A DNA stretch of 64,000 nt from Staphylococcus saccharolyticus. GTDB lineage: Bacteria > Bacillota > Bacilli > Staphylococcales > Staphylococcaceae. How positions within the stretch are numbered: position 1 is the stretch's first letter; each line of letters starts with the position of its first letter. A program made the position numbers and the translations under genes. The stretch lies in assembly GCF_900458815.1 (NCBI RefSeq), contig NZ_UHDZ01000001.1, forward strand, positions 1,488,001 to 1,552,000, read 5' to 3'. Positions 63,601 through 64,000 of the stretch are shown here, piece by piece. A model generated the notes under the pieces. The model was not told the DNA's origin and did not search any database. It saw nothing but the letters and a program-made list of their open reading frames with translations.

Positions 63601-64000
63601 ATACAAAATATCTTCAACCCGATTAAGATTATCTTCAGTGTGATCTAGTTTATTAATTGATTCTACTTTGCGTTTTTTATATTTTAATACTCCTGCCGAT
63701 TCTTCAATAATTTGACGTCGATCAATAGGCTTAGCATTTAATATTTCATCAACGCGTCCTTGCGAAATAATGCTAAACGCTTCTTTTCCTAGACCAGAAT
63801 CTAAAAATAATTCTATGATATCTTTCAAACGCGCACGGTCGTTATTTAAATAGTATTCACTTTCACCGCTACGATATAAGCGACGCGTCACTACAAGTTC
63901 TTCTGAATTAATTTGTAATTTTTTAGAATGATTATCTAGCTTTAGTTTTACCTCTGCATAATTTTGAGCTTTTCTATGTTCAGCACCTGAAAATATAATA
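60622..64000 (-). CDS. smc: Chromosome segregation protein SMC (partial, N-terminus cut)
   Basis: SMC with ScpA/B forms the condensin-like complex that aligns newly replicated chromosomes. The frame is open to the window end: about 1126 residues are visible of a usual 1188, and the N-terminal Walker A is outside. Visible parts are IIFSGAEHRKAQNYAEV at the edge, two long coiled coils, the hinge with GSMTGGGARKTKSILS, the ABC signature LLSGGERALSAIALLFA, and Walker B FVILDEVEAALDEAN. Codons continue upstream of the first GTG at 63891, so that codon is not the true start. Confidence 0.97.
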   Translation of the reverse strand, partial: IIFSGAEHRKAQNYAEVKLKLDNHSKKLQINSEELVVTRRLYRSGESEYYLNNDRARLKDIIELFLDSGLGKEAFSIISQGRVDEILNAKPIDRRQIIEESAGVLKYKKRKVESINKLDHTEDNLNRVEDILYDLEGRVEPLKEEAAIAKEYQQLSKQMEQSDVIVTVYDIDQYNEDNQQLDNRLNQLKSQQASKEAQQAQINQLLQKYKGERQQIDYDIEKRNYELVKTTENYEQLSGKLNVLEERKKNQSETNARYEEELENLQSQIQAIQDEKRQNETSLNELKDKQKELNKDIQELESLLYVSDEQHDEKLEEIKNNYYTLMSEQSDVNNDIRFLEHTINENEAKKSRLDSRLVEAFNQLKDIQNSINDTDKNYQTAKKAVDKAEHQIAQLEKQLTESKKRQTDYENKLYQAYRYNEKLKSKIDSLATQEEDYTYFFNGVKHILKAKAHELTGIHGAVAEVINVPSKLTQAIETALGTSLQYVIVDTEKDGRQAIQYLKQRGLGRATFLPLNVIKSRQIAVDIKSIAQNLEGFINIASDAVKVASNYQAIIDNLLGNTIIVDNLKHANVLARAIRYCTRIVTLEGDIVNPGGSMTGGGARKTKSILSQKDELSTMRHQLEDYQCQTAEFESQFKSQKEKTEQLSEQYFEASQQYNTLKERVHNHELELDRLRTQETHLKNEHEEFEFEKNDGYQSDKSKETLTHKQSRLSEIHQQLNELESDIERYTQLSKEGKASTNQTQQQLHQKQSDLAVIKERIKSQKQVIERLDKQYENSKRQLKDVEEKIKLFNSDEMMGEEVFEKLKYQIQEQQDARQHLNQRLTDIKQRRNDLNETIETNENQLQVCHQDILAIENHYQDIKSKQSKLDVLINHAIDHLNDTYQLTVERARTLYESNESIENLRKKVKLTKMSIDELGPVNLNAIEQFEELNERYTFLNEQRMDLREAKETLEQIINEMDREVEGRFKNTFHAVQEHFSTVFKQLFGGGQAELRLTEDDYLSAGVDIIVQPPGKKLQHLSLLSGGERALSAIALLFAILKVRSAPFVILDEVEAALDEANVIRYAQYLNELSTETQFIVITHRKGTMEFSDRLYGVTMQESGVSKLVSVNLNTIDEVMKEEQG

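Noticed and set aside
1..64000. CRISPR array, prophage, insertion sequence or defence island
   Set aside because: No regularly spaced repeats, integrase other than XerC, transposase, phage gene or known defence domain was found; base composition and gene order are those of the core chromosome.

Overview
The window is about 64 kb of core chromosome from a low-GC Firmicute. Protein sequences, gene order and start sites point to a Staphylococcus, most likely a coagulase-negative species of the epidermidis/hominis/haemolyticus type. It lacks the lytN-fmhC pair that Staphylococcus aureus carries between sucD and dprA. I do not assign a species. Almost all genes lie on the minus strand, so transcription runs from the smc end (64,000) towards rny (1). 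Only the yfhO pair (49.8-55.0 kb) is on the plus strand.

In the direction of transcription: (1) smc-ftsY-ylxM-ffh (chromosome organisation and SRP targeting), then rpsP-rimM-trmD and rplS (ribosome and tRNA). (2) A plus-strand island with two tandem YfhO-type membrane glycosyltransferase genes; the first carries two in-frame TAA codons. (3) rbgA-rnhB and sucC-sucD, followed by a dprA wrecked by several frameshifts. (4) topA-trmFO and xerC-hslV-hslU-codY. (5) rpsB, tsf, pyrH-frr, then uppS-cdsA and rseP-proS, and polC. (6) rimP-nusA-rnpM-ylxQ-infB, rbfA, truB-ribF, rpsO, pnp and rnjB. (7) ftsK, a GntR regulator, two M16-family proteins, an SDR reductase, a DUF3388 protein, a RodZ-like protein and pgsA. 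(8) cinA, recA and the start of rny.

The theme is information processing (replication, transcription, translation, RNA decay, recombination, SRP) with phospholipid and undecaprenyl synthesis interleaved. Much of the regulation is visible: clean rho-independent terminators after most units, an SOS box at recA, an attenuator before rimP-nusA, leader structures before rpsO, rpsB and rplS, and a cre-like site in the sucC promoter.

I found no phage, insertion sequence, CRISPR array, tRNA or rRNA, and no cassette that looks like a new defence or metabolic system. The points most worth a second look are the nonsense-interrupted tandem yfhO copy, the decayed dprA, the degenerate catalytic domains (CinA C-terminus, YmfF, RNase J2), the odd HslV N-terminus, and several long-armed inverted repeats downstream of genes.
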